From positions 16,925,933-16,989,932 of the forward strand of contig NC_049979.1 in the NCBI RefSeq assembly GCF_000003815.2: a stretch of 64,000 bases of DNA. Direction: 5' to 3'. This DNA comes from Branchiostoma floridae (taxonomy: Eukaryota > Chordata > Leptocardii > Amphioxiformes > Branchiostomatidae). Shown piece after piece: positions 34,922 to 46,393 of the stretch; position 1 is the stretch's first letter; every line of letters begins with the position of its first letter. The notes beneath the pieces were generated by a model. It was not told where the DNA came from, made no database searches, and was given only the letters and a program-made list of their open reading frames with translations. The position numbers and the translations under genes are program-made.

Positions 34922-35737
34922 CTGAATAACTAACAACAGTTTTCACGCAGTTGGCTTTTACATCGACACATACAAAGCAATTTAGCAGATAGTTATTGCT
35001 TGTAGTGACTTTTTATACGTATGAATTTTGTACGTACGAGTACCACGCTGCTTTTACGACGCTGGTAACTATCCTCAACACTGAGAACGTTTCCTGCTAA
35101 CTACTCACAACCACACAACCGCGAGTCTTCATACTTCATCACGACATCGCGTGGCCATCCAGAACGAAACCTGGCTAATAAGCCTGCTGAGAAACTGGTT
35201 GTGCATGTGAGAAACGTCCTGCTCGTGAACTTGAACCTGTCTGTTATTTAAAGCACCCTACAATTAAATTTACAAGTCCCCTCTGCCAAAGAAACCACGA
35301 CAAACGTCTCCAACCCAAAGCGAACGCGGAGCGGGATGTCACTCAACAACCGCGTAGCTGCTAAAACAAACATTGGGAACACGAATGGGAATGTCGGGCG
35401 TCGTAAAATACTGCCAGGTACAAGCTTGGGAAACCGTGGTGCGGCGGTTTGCACGATAGGGTCGGGCGGCACCTGTCGTACCACATCCTGATGGATTGCT
35501 ATCCAAACAAACTCTGATGAAAAACGGACGACTCGGGGCTGTGGCTTGACAGGTGTCCCCGGACTGAATATTCTTAATTGCTATTGCCCGAAAAGGCAGA
35601 TATGACAGAATATTTGAATTGGCGACGTGCCCAAGGTTTTCTTATATTAGATGTGGTGGAAAGACGAATGTCAATGTGTTGACAAGCTACAGGTCAGTCC
35701 TGTCGTTCCTGTGAGGTACGTGACCGTTCACACAAAC

Positions 35738-35954
35738 CTGCAGCCGGCCGGACCGGACGGTCTCATAGCTTTCCTCCCCAACAAGGTTTAACTCCACACT
35801 CGGATCTCCATTATAAGGACCGACAAAAATAACTCCATTTGGGGCATTCCCTTGAAAATGCGTTGAGACAAGACCTTCAAATATTAAAGATCTGTGGTCT
35901 GTTGAAATCAAATTAGCAATCAAAGAGTCAAAAACGTCCGACAAAGGCAGGTTT
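35738..35954 (-). CDS. Gene X exon 5
   Basis: Excellent acceptor (long T-rich tract, then ctctggcag) at 35955. The exon starts in phase 2 with A completing AGA (Arg) and encodes 72 further residues beginning NLPLSDVFDSLIANLISTDH, then GVIFVGPYNGDPSVELNLVG, ending SGRLQ at a CTGCAG|gtttgt donor in phase 0. A GTGAAC donor six bases further is an in-frame alternative. The pattern of hydrophobic strands and acidic turns looks like a folded globular domain, but I cannot name it. Confidence 0.55.
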
Positions 35955-37345
35955 CTGCCAGAGATCAAAAGAAACAGAACAGTCACATGATCATGGATGC
36001 CCATGGAACTGCTTTAAACAAGAATTCATAGCTATCAAAAGTTCATCTACATATGCTACAAGTGTGCTTAGTCCAGTGCTAGTCATTACACTTATTCTGA
36101 CACCTTACGATGATGCACCCCCCAAATGAGCCTTGCTCCTCATGTGGTACTTGCTGTGTGAAATTATCTCACACATAAGTGAACCGCACATTTTCGGGCA
36201 TCTATTGCCTCTGGTCTTTCACGTCACACCAGTTTCCGACACCTTACCAAACGGTACTGAGCAGATTTTGTGCCTGAAACGTTTAACTTTTCGGAGGCAA
36301 GTTTTTGTAATTCAGTGAAGTCTGGAAATATAGAGGATATCTGTCCTAGGTTGCGATGACACTAGTGCGTGCATACAAACACAACAAAAACTCACAATTA
36401 TCTCAATGTCTGTGATCGAGTTTGTAAAATGTGGTCCCTTTGTAGAGATGTTACTGATATGATGTGAACATTTCTTTTGCAAATGATGGCCAGGAGAGCT
36501 GTATATGTGTGATGATTTTAGTGGTCTCTACAACTGCTCTCAGGCACTTGTGGGTACGAGGGAATCCCCTTTTACACTAGATAGATATTAAACTTGAAAG
36601 GGTCTTTGAAATTGGAAATTTTCCTTTTTCATTTGGCATTCATGGATAGACCGATAGATACAGACTACAGCTCCAAAAACCAAATACTATCGCGTCATTT
36701 ACAATTAAAAAAAGACATTGCTATGTTGTGCCAATCATTGTTTTGTAGTGTCATATTTGATTATCTTATTTAGTATGAACAACAAACATTAACACTATTC
36801 ACACGAATGTTCTACGCAAAATTGTGCCTACACGGCTACATATATACACCACACCCTTGCACATTTATACCTTTGCTTGCTCAATAAATAGTTTTCAAAT
36901 TTTAATTTGAGCAAAGTAATTCATCTTAAGCTGACTAGGAGGATAACGGGTGATCATATAGAGCCCCCTTTAATGTACTATGTGGCATTTCATCAAGACT
37001 TAAGCTTTAAAACATTGCCACTAAAAGTACGTAGTGCTAAGGGAAGAGACTTAAAACTCTTCACGGTAACTTTAACAATTGTTCTTTTTTGCCGAAAACC
37101 CATGTTGCTAGGTTCACGTAAATTTAGACTTATCTACATGTTTATAGATGATTCTGTGCAATCCGCAATGCTGTCTAATACGTGTTACCTAACTGTGTTA
37201 CTTATCAGTTTTTGTGTGGAAATATTTGTCGGAACTTCCTATAACAAAAATCGCGTAATAGTGATGACAATCGCATGTATGATACACGGCTTATGACCGT
37301 ATGAACATACCGGTAAGTAATGAAACAAAGTAAGTTGCTTCTTAC

Positions 37346-37439
37346 CTGTAGATCCTAGTGTCTAACACTTCTCCCGGTTGTGTATCCGTACAGACAAATA
37401 CGAAGTACGGAAGAGAGCTTATCTGGGACTGTGCAGTAC
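37346..37439 (-). CDS. Gene X exon 4
   Basis: Strong donor TACAG|gtaagaag at 37346/37345. Encodes SSLPYFVFVCTDTQPGEVLD and then TRIY, with the next residue Arg split across the intron in phase 2. The acceptor is less sure: ag at 37440-37441 gives phase 1 and joins exon 3 in frame; another ag at 37429-37430 gives phase 0. A 31-bp candidate micro-exon at 38372-38402 (donor C|gtgagt) could precede it in another isoform. The overlapping plus-strand ORF (37358-37663) is a shadow. Confidence 0.5.
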
Positions 37440-38776
37440 CTGCCACCAATCTCAGCGCTAACTGTTGGCGTGTCGGTCACTTTGCGTGCATGTCGGAAGT
37501 AGCTATTTTACGGTGTCGCGAGGTGCCTGCTACTACAGTCGACATTAGGAGACGTCCACACTATTTTGAATTTTTGTACATACCACCACGGCACGAAATA
37601 TCACACACGTGCGATACTTTTTGCATACAATATTTGGGTCTGTTGATTGTTCTAGACCTGTAGCCACGAAATTGTCCAGGATTGAGTGTTGGCTTTAGTG
37701 TTGAGATTTACTCAGTTGTTGTAATAAGTACGTGCCACGTGTCGGAAGTACAGAACCCGCCTCTGGACCCACAGGCTGCCGCTACTGAACTTTTGGCCCC
37801 GTTTTGCCTTTCCTGTTCAGCATGTTCTGTCGTTAGCAAAACTAGTATTGGATTTCAGTCTTCTTGGCACGCTTCTACGTACGCCTAAGAACCTCTCACT
37901 ACGCGCACTGATGAAAGAATTCTCTTAACAATCCATGTCGCAGTTTCCCAGCCTCATCTAAGAAGGCATTTTCATAAGAAATGGTTTCCACATAACATAG
38001 TTGCGATAACACGCACCATCAAATTTTCTTTCAAGCCTTTGAGAACAGACACACATCATATTTTCATTCGAAGTTTTGTGATTTTCTCTTTTCTAAATGT
38101 AGAATCTTGTTGTCTACATTGAGGTTTTAAGGTTGGTTTAATTGACATTTTGACCTTTCATTGTTTTCTCATCATTGAATTAAGAAAGAACGGAGTAACG
38201 AATATTGGTAGATGGCCATGAAACAATTCTAAATCTGTTTTTGGGGCCATATGGATGACGTTTTATTGCCCCTAATATTATTTTTTCTTCGAGAAAATAC
38301 AGCATTTGGTACATACCACTGCAATGAAGCTATGTTTTTCATGTGCATAATGATGAAAGCTATCAACTCACGTTTGTACACCTTAATATCTTCTAATGGT
38401 CTCTAATTATTAGAAATGTTTTGTTTCAATTAGATGAAAACAATTGATGAAAAATAATAATTTTCTTCTTCGTGAAGAATGATGCGGCTACCCCACGGCT
38501 AGAGTACACTGAGTCGCGCCTTCTCTAAATGTGCAGGTATTTGACGCCTTGGGCTTTCGACTGAAGTTCCCACAAATGCCATGTACATCGTTTCGAAAGA
38601 TCGGAAATATGATACCAAGGGAACAAAACACACATAAAATCTGATTTTAGCCATTATCATAATTAGTGTATATCTATCTATTTACACTTTTATTTTTCCT
38701 AACATCATGTCCGATAAGCAAACGACCCTAGGATCAACTCATTAACAATATATCACGACATGACAAACATTTTTTT

Positions 38777-38847
38777 TCAAGAATCGCCAATGAGAGTCTG
38801 GTGTTGACAACAGAACGGCATATCAGAACTTTCACTGACGGAAATAG
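38777..38847 (-). CDS. Alternative last exon of gene X
   Basis: Good acceptor (cagtcactcttcag) at 38848. Read in phase 1 from exon 3 it gives PISVSESSDMPFCCQHQTLI then GDS and TGA at 38777-38779. A minus-strand AATAAA follows at 38689-38694. With exons 1-3 this makes a 579-nt, 192-aa product. Either this or the six-exon 337-aa form, or both, may be real. Confidence 0.35.
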
Positions 38848-38902
38848 CTGAAGAGTGACTGGTATATGATTAAATGCAATATTAATGTGCTGTAGAAATA
38901 CC

Positions 38903-39027
38903 ATGACAACGTTCTCTCCAGGCAAGCCCAGACTATCCCATCATGTAGTTACCACCTTGTCAGAAACCATTCGTGGAAGTCTTCAAACTTTATTGGACGA
39001 TGTGTTCGATACAACAACAGAAATCAG
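38903..39027 (+). CDS. Gene Y exon 1, unrecognised protein
   Basis: ATG at 38903 in a good context (ACC before ATG). Encodes MTTFSPGKPRLSHHVVTTLS and then ETIRGSLQTLLDDVFDTTTE, ending ATC-AG at a consensus donor AG|gtaaat, phase 2. It joins exon 2 at 40445 as AG-C (Ser), making 408 nt and 135 aa. Early residues are basic; the middle looks like an amphipathic helix. No signal peptide. Gene Y lies antisense within the third intron of gene X. Confidence 0.5.
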
Positions 39028-39904
39028 GTAAATGTGTGATATCGTGATTTGTGTCCTTTCCGCCACCTTTCTCTCTAAAAGTCGTGACATGAGCGAATAT
39101 TTCACATTCTGATAATACGGACCAATCCCCTGGTCCTACCAGTAGGCGGGTTGGATTCCGGTCCTCTGCTCTTCGTTTCCTTGAGCGTCTTCATCCCGTA
39201 ACGAGAAGGGACAGCACCTTTGAGTTCCCGCCGCAAGGTCGGACCCTGCCCCGCCGATGACCCCCTTCTACACTGTCGTCAGTCTGTAATAATCAGACAA
39301 ATAACGTCGTTTATTAGGAAGCTGATGTGGTTCTTCCTGTGGTGTCGCCAGATAAGATAAGATGCTATCTTAAGATACCTCAATAATGAAGTTAAGATCT
39401 GGCTCTTAAGAGCTAAGTACATCCGAGTATTCCAGACTAGATTGCGGCGTTCAGGGTAAAACCGCTGACTAGAAGTAAACGTAGTACTTCTTAACAAGCT
39501 GCCTCACATTACCGGGCTTATCTACGGTAGTAAATCAGCCAGGAGCAATGTGCAATGAAAGGAAAAAGAGACAGGGAGATTGGAAAATGATAACACAAGT
39601 CGCCCTTTGTCTACCCACTAGTGCATTCTGTTCATGATTTAGATTCTCAAGTATCACTTTGTGTCCCTATAATAAGAAACCTTGGCTCCCTTGTACCGAT
39701 AGTGAAACTACGCAATATCGTTACACATTGGAGATGGGCAGCCGCAAGTACAAAAGTTACACTGAAACACAGGGAACATTGCTATACTGCCCACAGAATA
39801 CTTTACTTGCTGTTTTCTATCTTTTTTTAATCGAAGAATCAAATTGTTTTGGTTTATATCCCAGTAATGAATTAATGAATTGATGTTCGAAATTCTTGAA
39901 CGAT

Positions 39905-39948
39905 TCTAACATGTCTTCGAACTTATTAAAGTTCGAAGACATGTTAGA
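39905..39948. repeat. Perfect 20-bp stem hairpin with 4-nt loop
   Basis: Arms tctaacatgtcttcgaactt and aagttcgaagacatgttaga are exact inverted complements around atta. It lies within the gene Y intron. Such a perfect stem is unlikely by chance in 64 kb. It could be a tiny mobile-element relic, a structured RNA or a recombination scar; flanks do not extend the pairing. Confidence 0.9.
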
Positions 39949-40444
39949 TTTTTATCTTTTGCTCTTGCATTCGCCTTCGATTTTTCTGGCTTTCCAGAGG
40001 AAGTCGTCTAAAAGATAAACAACTTTACATTGTTAGTGTGGTAAAAGGTACAATCTGCAGCAGAATATGTAACTTTCGATTTGTAAAATACTTTGAATTC
40101 CAACTTTTGATCCGCGTCGATTGCACAACGAATAGTTGATCATGATGCGATAATAATAAATGTATTATTTTGTCTTAATCGGCATCAATATTCATCCAAT
40201 CAGAACAGCTCGGAATATAGCCGGGATCGACTATTTCATGCGCTAACTTTCTCACCGAATATCTGTAGATAGCAGCCAGTCTATATTGTATATGTTACAT
40301 ATCTTTGTTTTGACACTGCAGGACTAGACATTACGACCAGCCGGGGCGTTTACGCGGAGTGTTAAGGTCCCACCCTGACAACACGAACCTTATCGTGATC
40401 TGAAGTTGTTTATTTGATATTTTGTTTTTGATCTTGACCATCAG

Positions 40445-40727
40445 CTTCCTTTCCGGAAGTTTCTCCTTCCTTAAACTGCTATTTGAGAGAACATGTTACA
40501 GCGGAAAAATACGACTGGTCGTATATCGTGGGGCTGGGAACATGGTGGGGGCATCGCGACCACAAGTCGTGTCAACGGTGTCTCCGGTCTGTAAGTCACG
40601 TTCACGTTCAAGCTGGTCTAGTGACACTGTTTTAAATCTCACGGATACTCCTTTACGTCAAAGATTATATCAGATAAAAAGTATCTTCAAGGGGATGCAA
40701 TTTGATTCTACAACCTCTCGTCACTGA
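40445..40727 (+). CDS. Gene Y exon 2
   Basis: Acceptor gatcttgaccatcag at 40444 with T-rich tract. Starts in phase 2 and encodes 93 residues plus TGA. A hydrophobic opening (FLSGSFSFLKLLFE) is followed by a basic segment (SGKIRLVVYRGAGN), a Ser/Arg-rich stretch (VCKSRSRSSWSSD) and a final RQRLYQIKSIFKGMQFDST. No conserved domain recognised. Candidate polyadenylation signals are rather far downstream (41393, 41475). Confidence 0.5.
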
Positions 40728-41996
40728 ATATCTGACTCAGCAGTGAGGTTTTGCGACCATACTTTTGATGCAATGAATCACATATTTGTTGTTGATGATT
40801 GGAAATTTCAAAATGGCGGACAGCCGAAGGTCAAAAGGACAGTGTCGTCCATGGACGGTCGGTTAGCTGTCACCTGAGGCGAACAGCAGGGCCTGGCCAT
40901 CAGGAGACGTAAGGAATACCTTCCTGCCTTAATAAGCCACAGGGGTATCAGGGGAATATTTCCATGTTTGGGTAAAGTCAACGGCCGGTCAAGGTTATAC
41001 TAGTTGCAGTGAAAGGCGCCTGGGTTGACGGGTGCTTATATTTGTATGTCTACACTGTTATGAAGCTAATGTTGTGACGTCTGTTACGTTAAAAAGGTTT
41101 TGTGTTTACTAAACTATACAAATGACATGTTACTATTGTTTTGTTTTTAAGCATGATGATTGAGTCTACATTGAAGAGACGTTTTCTTAACCTTTTGTTT
41201 TTCAAAAAAGCATTATGAGATACATGTGACTGGGCTATCATGACTGTCGCCATAGACTGATACATGTACAATTCTAGATGTGGCATTAGGGTTGTTTAGA
41301 GCGTTTGTCATAACAGGGGCAAGCGAATAGATAAATTATAGAAAGTTACTAAAAGATCTGTTATCGCCCTTCAGAGATCTAAGATAGCAAATAAAATTAC
41401 GTTGATGTACATGTTCAAGCTGACTGACTAGGGTTTGAAACTGCTAAAGCACTGAGCGCCTGACAACTTGAGGAATAAAACTTTCACGGTCGGAGATTAC
41501 TCGAAACCTTAACCTAAGGCGAATGATACGAGCCCAACGGCAACGAGCTATCTATCATTAAGCATCATAACCATAGCTTGTCCAGATCGCGAGATATCAA
41601 AACCGGCCGTCTACTGCAGAACCATGGAATGGGGCCCAAAATCTAATCATTTCCTCATTTTGCACACCTACTAATTTCATGAAGCTTCATCCGCAATTTC
41701 TCGATCCATCCACAGCTGCTGTTCGTAATCACAAAAACATGATCTCAAGTATCATTGTCAGACTTCATCGAAATCCCTTAAAGCTTAAAGCTTGCTGTGC
41801 ATGGAAGAAACGTATCATCTGTTGTAGCTACGCCATCTACTGGTAATATTCATATTTGCAGAATCGGAGCCTATGGAAGTTGTGTTTCTGGCAGTTATTC
41901 TATCAGCCAATAGACGCTTTGAAAACATACATATTCACATTATCGTCTGCCTGATGCTCCACTCACCGCCTGTGCGCCCCTTCGTAGTTCCTATCT

Positions 41997-42121
41997 ATTC
42001 TTCATTCATTCATTCATTCATTCATTCATTCATTCATTCATTCATTCATTCATTCATTCATTCATTCATTCATTCATTCATTCATTCATTCATTCAGTCA
42101 GTCAGTCAGTCAGTCAGTCAT
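41997..42121. repeat. Compound microsatellite (TTCA)n(GTCA)n
   Basis: About 24 perfect TTCA copies, then six GTCA copies with no interruption. The ORF crossing it (SFIH repeats) is an artefact. Confidence 0.98.
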
Positions 42122-42922
42122 CCTTTGTTCTATCATTTACTCAGATGAAAGAAACTCGGACACCTGCTGATACAGTGCCGGTATCTGTCGCATGGTGCAT
42201 GTTCAGCCTCCGAGGCAATGTTGCTACTGTTCTGTGAAAAGTAAAGTAAAGTTAGGCAAATTTAGTGTTCGGTGGTGCTACATGGTCATTTCAGCAAAGT
42301 AACAAGCTTAGAGACGATAATTAGTCCATTCGTTTTTCATACATCCAAGATCCAACACAACAGTTGGCATCCTTTAGATACTACAGTACTGTAATTAGTT
42401 TGCATTGCCAACTACAAACAAACAGCTTCACATGCTTGAATTTTTAGCCATGTAGAATGGTAGATGCCAGCCATTGTATTGTAACAAAGTTGTAACAAAG
42501 TTGTCAATGTTATTCCTACCATTTTTTCTGACAATGGCTGCTACTGCAACAGTTGTTCTGAAGATGTATTTATTATCACATCATAGCCCTGTACCCTTAC
42601 CCAACTTCTTAGAATTCAAAAGACAATTGGTGAATAGCTGCCCAGGGTAGAGCAGTATGCAGGAGGGGGGTATTACGGCGTTCAATGCGTATCATCCCCA
42701 GCGATACCATGGGAGGGTAACAGTGATCATCATAAGGATGACAGTGGCTCAGCCATGAAAAGACATCTTCTCTACTTCTCCTCCAAGACAGGTGACAGAC
42801 TCAAAGCAAATCACATGTCACTGCCACTCTATCAGAAACATCGGACAGAGAACAAAACACTAATCAGGAAATGAAACTCTGCTTCTGATTTGGAGCGCAC
42901 GGTCTGGCATTCTAGCTCTTAC

Positions 42923-43107
42923 GACCTGAGAGCGACACACTGATACTCTCAATTTCTACACGTATCTGAAAAGACTTCGTGCAAATGTCAACTTTGAAAT
43001 ATTTACTGAGACATTCAAAGCGGACGTAGAGAGATTTATGAGTGTGTAAATCTTGAATGTCGTTCTGTTGTCGACATTGAGGACTAACTGCATATAATTG
43101 GAAGCCG
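42923..43107 (-). CDS. Gene X exon 3
   Basis: Acceptor acatctccgtctgcag (43108 on) and donor GGTC|gtaaga, phase 2 to phase 1. Encodes GFQLYAVSPQCRQQNDIQDL, then a segment rich in alternating hydrophobics (SLYVRFECLSKYFKVDICTK and IRVEIESISVSLSG) that looks like beta strands. It joins exon 2 via AA-C (Asn). A second minus frame is also open but breaks phase. A plus-strand ORF (43098-43406) overlaps the 5' edge. Confidence 0.55.
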
Positions 43108-44002
43108 CTGCAGACGGAGATGTGCACGGTGTGTTTGTGCCACTTGAGATGACACCGGTGTCGCGGGATGAACGTACACCACGACCTCTTGCCACACGGC
43201 CATACCCATTCCACATGCCGCTAGAAGAACATAATGAGAACAAGGTACTCCGGCACAGGTACACCTACGCACCATCCTGTGTACATGTTTGTAATTATGA
43301 GGATGTAGGGCATGCAAACACCAGAGTGACAAGAGTCTTCACCAAGGACGTGCTGACGTTGGTTCCCAACAACTTGGGTTACAGGTCGTTACAGCGAGTA
43401 CGGTGAAATCTGTAATGATAGAATATAGATAATTCCACATTCCCCTTGAAATAGATTATCTAGAAGGGTGTCACATTACTGTGCCACATGGAATAAGCAC
43501 TTTGGATCCGCCAGGATGATATATCGATATGTCTTTACAGGCTTTACAGAATTTTCATCAACGGCTACTAGAGAGTAAGGGAAGTAGTGGTTAGAAATTA
43601 GAAATTAATGGTTATCTACGATTTCATATTTTAATACATATGATTCTATTGTCGTTTGCCGTCTGAACATGTCGACCGAACCGACAAGACGAGAATGTTA
43701 GTTAGTTAGTTAGTTTCCTATTACAACACAGAGGCGCTAGCATAATCCAAATATTCGTGCCGAAATACACCCGAGACCTCTCCTTTCGTTACCTGTCTTC
43801 TCATGGCCTCATGTCACCCCATTGTGCAAGCCGGATATGTTTATCCGAACGTTTACGCGTTTGAGTAAACTTGCACTTTCAAACCACACTCGACATTAAC
43901 CTGAACGCTCCTGGTCATTAACAGCTACAATCACGGCTCCCATTTCTCGTTATTGTGGTTAATTGTCCCTGGGTATTGTTAAAATGAGCATCTCATGTTT
44001 AC

Positions 44003-44160
44003 TTTCCGCGGCCCTTAGGCTGAGTGCCAGAGAAACCGATGACAAATTGAAAGCAAGCCTCTCCTCCAGTTCTTGTCACGGATAAGTGGACCTGTGAGCA
44101 TGTTGCAGGGCCTGTGATGTTTACAGGGACCTCTGTGGTCCAGGGTAACGTAGGCAACGT
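44003..44160 (-). CDS. Gene X exon 2
   Basis: Acceptor with pyrimidine tract (cttcttctgttgg ... aagcag) at 44161, donor AA|gtaaac at 44003/44002, phase 0 to phase 2. Encodes TLPTLPWTTEVPVNITGPAT, then CSQVHLSVTRTGGEACFQFV. It includes an NIT sequon, which matters only if the protein is secreted. Unknown family. Confidence 0.5.
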
Positions 44161-44689
44161 CTGCTTATGTGCAGTCCAACAGAAGAAGTGTGCACGGTAT
44201 TGTAAACGTAATAGACTCTCCCTTGATAATGGAGGGGCCATTGGGCATCGCCCTACACTGGGAATTGAAATCTTTCAAAACACGTAGTAAACTACGTTTT
44301 CTATTTTCTTGAGTTTTTCACTGATCTATTTCAGTCAACAGCTTTCTCAACAATAAGATTTCCAATAGGATTTGCTTCCCTGTAAAAAGCATTGCAATTT
44401 TACTTTGTTAGGTAAAACATTGGAGAGGAACATGGAGAGAGAGAAAACACAGAGGGGTAGTGTCGTCAGAGGTCATGATGCTCCTTGAACCTAGATTCAC
44501 TGTTGAAGGTGCTTTAAACACATCCAGATGGTCTGTCTACTTTTCAAAATTATGCTTCACACAAATCTTTGTCTGCTTCCTCCCTCAACGACGGTCTGCA
44601 AACCACCTGTTGTTTGTTGATTGCGATGAAGTTTATATTTGAATACTGCAGAACACATGTGAAAGGATGACCAGTACTTGGTATTGGTG

Positions 44690-44765
44690 TAGACTTTTTT
44701 GTTTGTTTATTAAGAAACCTTTTAGCCCTTACGGGCTAATCTTCCAAGGTTCAATCAACATGAAT
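44690..44765 (-). mobile_element. 3' tail of a non-LTR retrotransposon (probable)
   Basis: In minus sense this reads ...ccttggaagatt, then a perfect 7-bp stem-loop (ttagccc gtaa gggctaa, 44722-44739), then aaaggtttcttaataaacaaacaaaaaag. A short stem-loop followed by an AATAAA-containing A-rich repeat is the usual 3' end of CR1/L2-type LINEs, where the reverse transcriptase binds. No coding remnant upstream. Gene X intron 1. Confidence 0.45.
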
Positions 44766-46228
44766 CAACATGACAATCAACATGAATACATATTTTTTTT
44801 TAAATACAACAATCACAGAGTATTTACAATAGAGCACAGTGTCTAGAGGTCAGAGGTAGACTGTAGGCAACCATCCCTCTGCATTGCCCAAGCCTTGGCC
44901 TGACCCGCATGGTAACTTCATCAACTTCTGATGCCGGTTGTAGGCCTTTGGTTACTTGAAGTTAAGTTTGTGTAAGGAGCAGATCCGTGTTCCACAAGTT
45001 TTCTCAGCTTGAGTGTTTTGTCAGAACCAGAAGTGCTACTTTTGATTAAATAGTGCTGCTGGATGGGTCACATCTTCCACATGCTTTCGTTGTCGATGGG
45101 CTGGAACTATTCTTCTTCCACAGCAAAGGCGAAATGTACCTTTGGTGGATGTGGAATCGGAACAGGTTGTTATTTCTTGGAATTATTGAAGAGGTTCATA
45201 CTGGGTTTATATAAAGGACACAACAGCAATTACATTTTGATAGCCTAGCTAGATGTTGTTGAACTAATGATAGGTTCTGAAGATTGGCAGCGCGGCTCCA
45301 TTATGATGTACGCAATTTCGACAACATCGAAGAGCATCGATATCAACCCATGTATTCATCTTGACAAGGAGTTTATCAAACCCTGAGTGAAGAAAAAGTG
45401 ACTGCTGTACTGACCATCCAATGTTGTCACCTTCAGACAACTTTGAGATGAACGCACATTTGTATCACGTGTTGGTTCTTAGGACATACATGTAAATACG
45501 TTGGAATTTGAAAACAATATCTTGTCGTTAATGTTTTTTTTTTGGGGGGGGGCATTTTGAATGGGGCGAGGACAATCCTGGAAGGACAACACGAAGTGAT
45601 GGGGAAGGGCGGAGGCATGCCTTTGGACGCTGCGACTCACCATAGTGCCGTCGCAAAAACGACTCAGTAATGCTCTTTTGATAGGACGGCTGTAAGAATG
45701 TTACTACTACATGACCAACTCAGCCACATGACGGGAATTTAGATTACGGATCAGGGGCAGTAGTTTGAGACGTCTTCATCATGTGCTTAGGATTTGTGCG
45801 ATGCAGGTCAAGGACACCTAGATAAGGAGCTCAGGCCTGCGCCTCGAACAACACAGGCGAGATATTTTGCATTTCATGGGTCAGAGGTCAGCAGCAGGAG
45901 GGCGCGTCCAAAGTCAGAGTCAAAACACGGGACCTGGTGAGGGGCATCAGTTCATCAGAGGTGCCTTATCAGACCCCAGGTTCTGTTACTTTGTTGCGTT
46001 ATTCTGGACCCTGAGGGGAAACCGGAGGTATTTCAAACACCGCCGAGCCGACAGCAGAGGTACACGGGTTTGGTTTGGAGTTCACGAGGTCAGGCAATAT
46101 ATGGTACTCACCGGCCGGATAGGCCGGGCCACTTACATGTTCTTCACTACCACTGGCACCAGTGAAAGGCAAAAAGAAGCATTTTGATCACATGCTACAC
46201 GTAATAAAGCTAGATGTCCTAAATGTAC

Positions 46229-46393
46229 CTGTCTAAAGGCTTGTAGTAAGTGGTTGGCCCTACTCGAAGTTGACCCAAGGGCACAAAATATGTCCTTCAA
46301 CCTCGAGACGACCGTACGGTTCAGTCCAGTCCTTTCTGTCAGCATGAGCATCTTCGCTGGTCGGGGAAACGACGATAAACTCCTGTTTAGCAT
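46229..46393 (-). CDS. Gene X exon 1 (coding)
   Basis: ATG at 46391-46393, G at -3, 55 codons: MLNRSLSSFPRPAKMLMLTE, then RTGLNRTVVSRLKDIFCALG, ending HLLQAFRQ at donor CAG|gtacat, phase 0. An out-of-frame ATG five bases upstream (MEC then stop) could act as a tiny upstream ORF. Basic, without a signal peptide; predicted helical. Whether more 5' coding exons exist is unknown. Confidence 0.5.

Noticed and set aside
36907-37296. 129-codon plus-strand ORF in AT-rich DNA
   Set aside because: No ATG at its start, no splice sites or motif, hydrophobic AT-driven composition; considered chance.
41873-42148. ORF with SFIH repeats
   Set aside because: Translation of the TTCA microsatellite.
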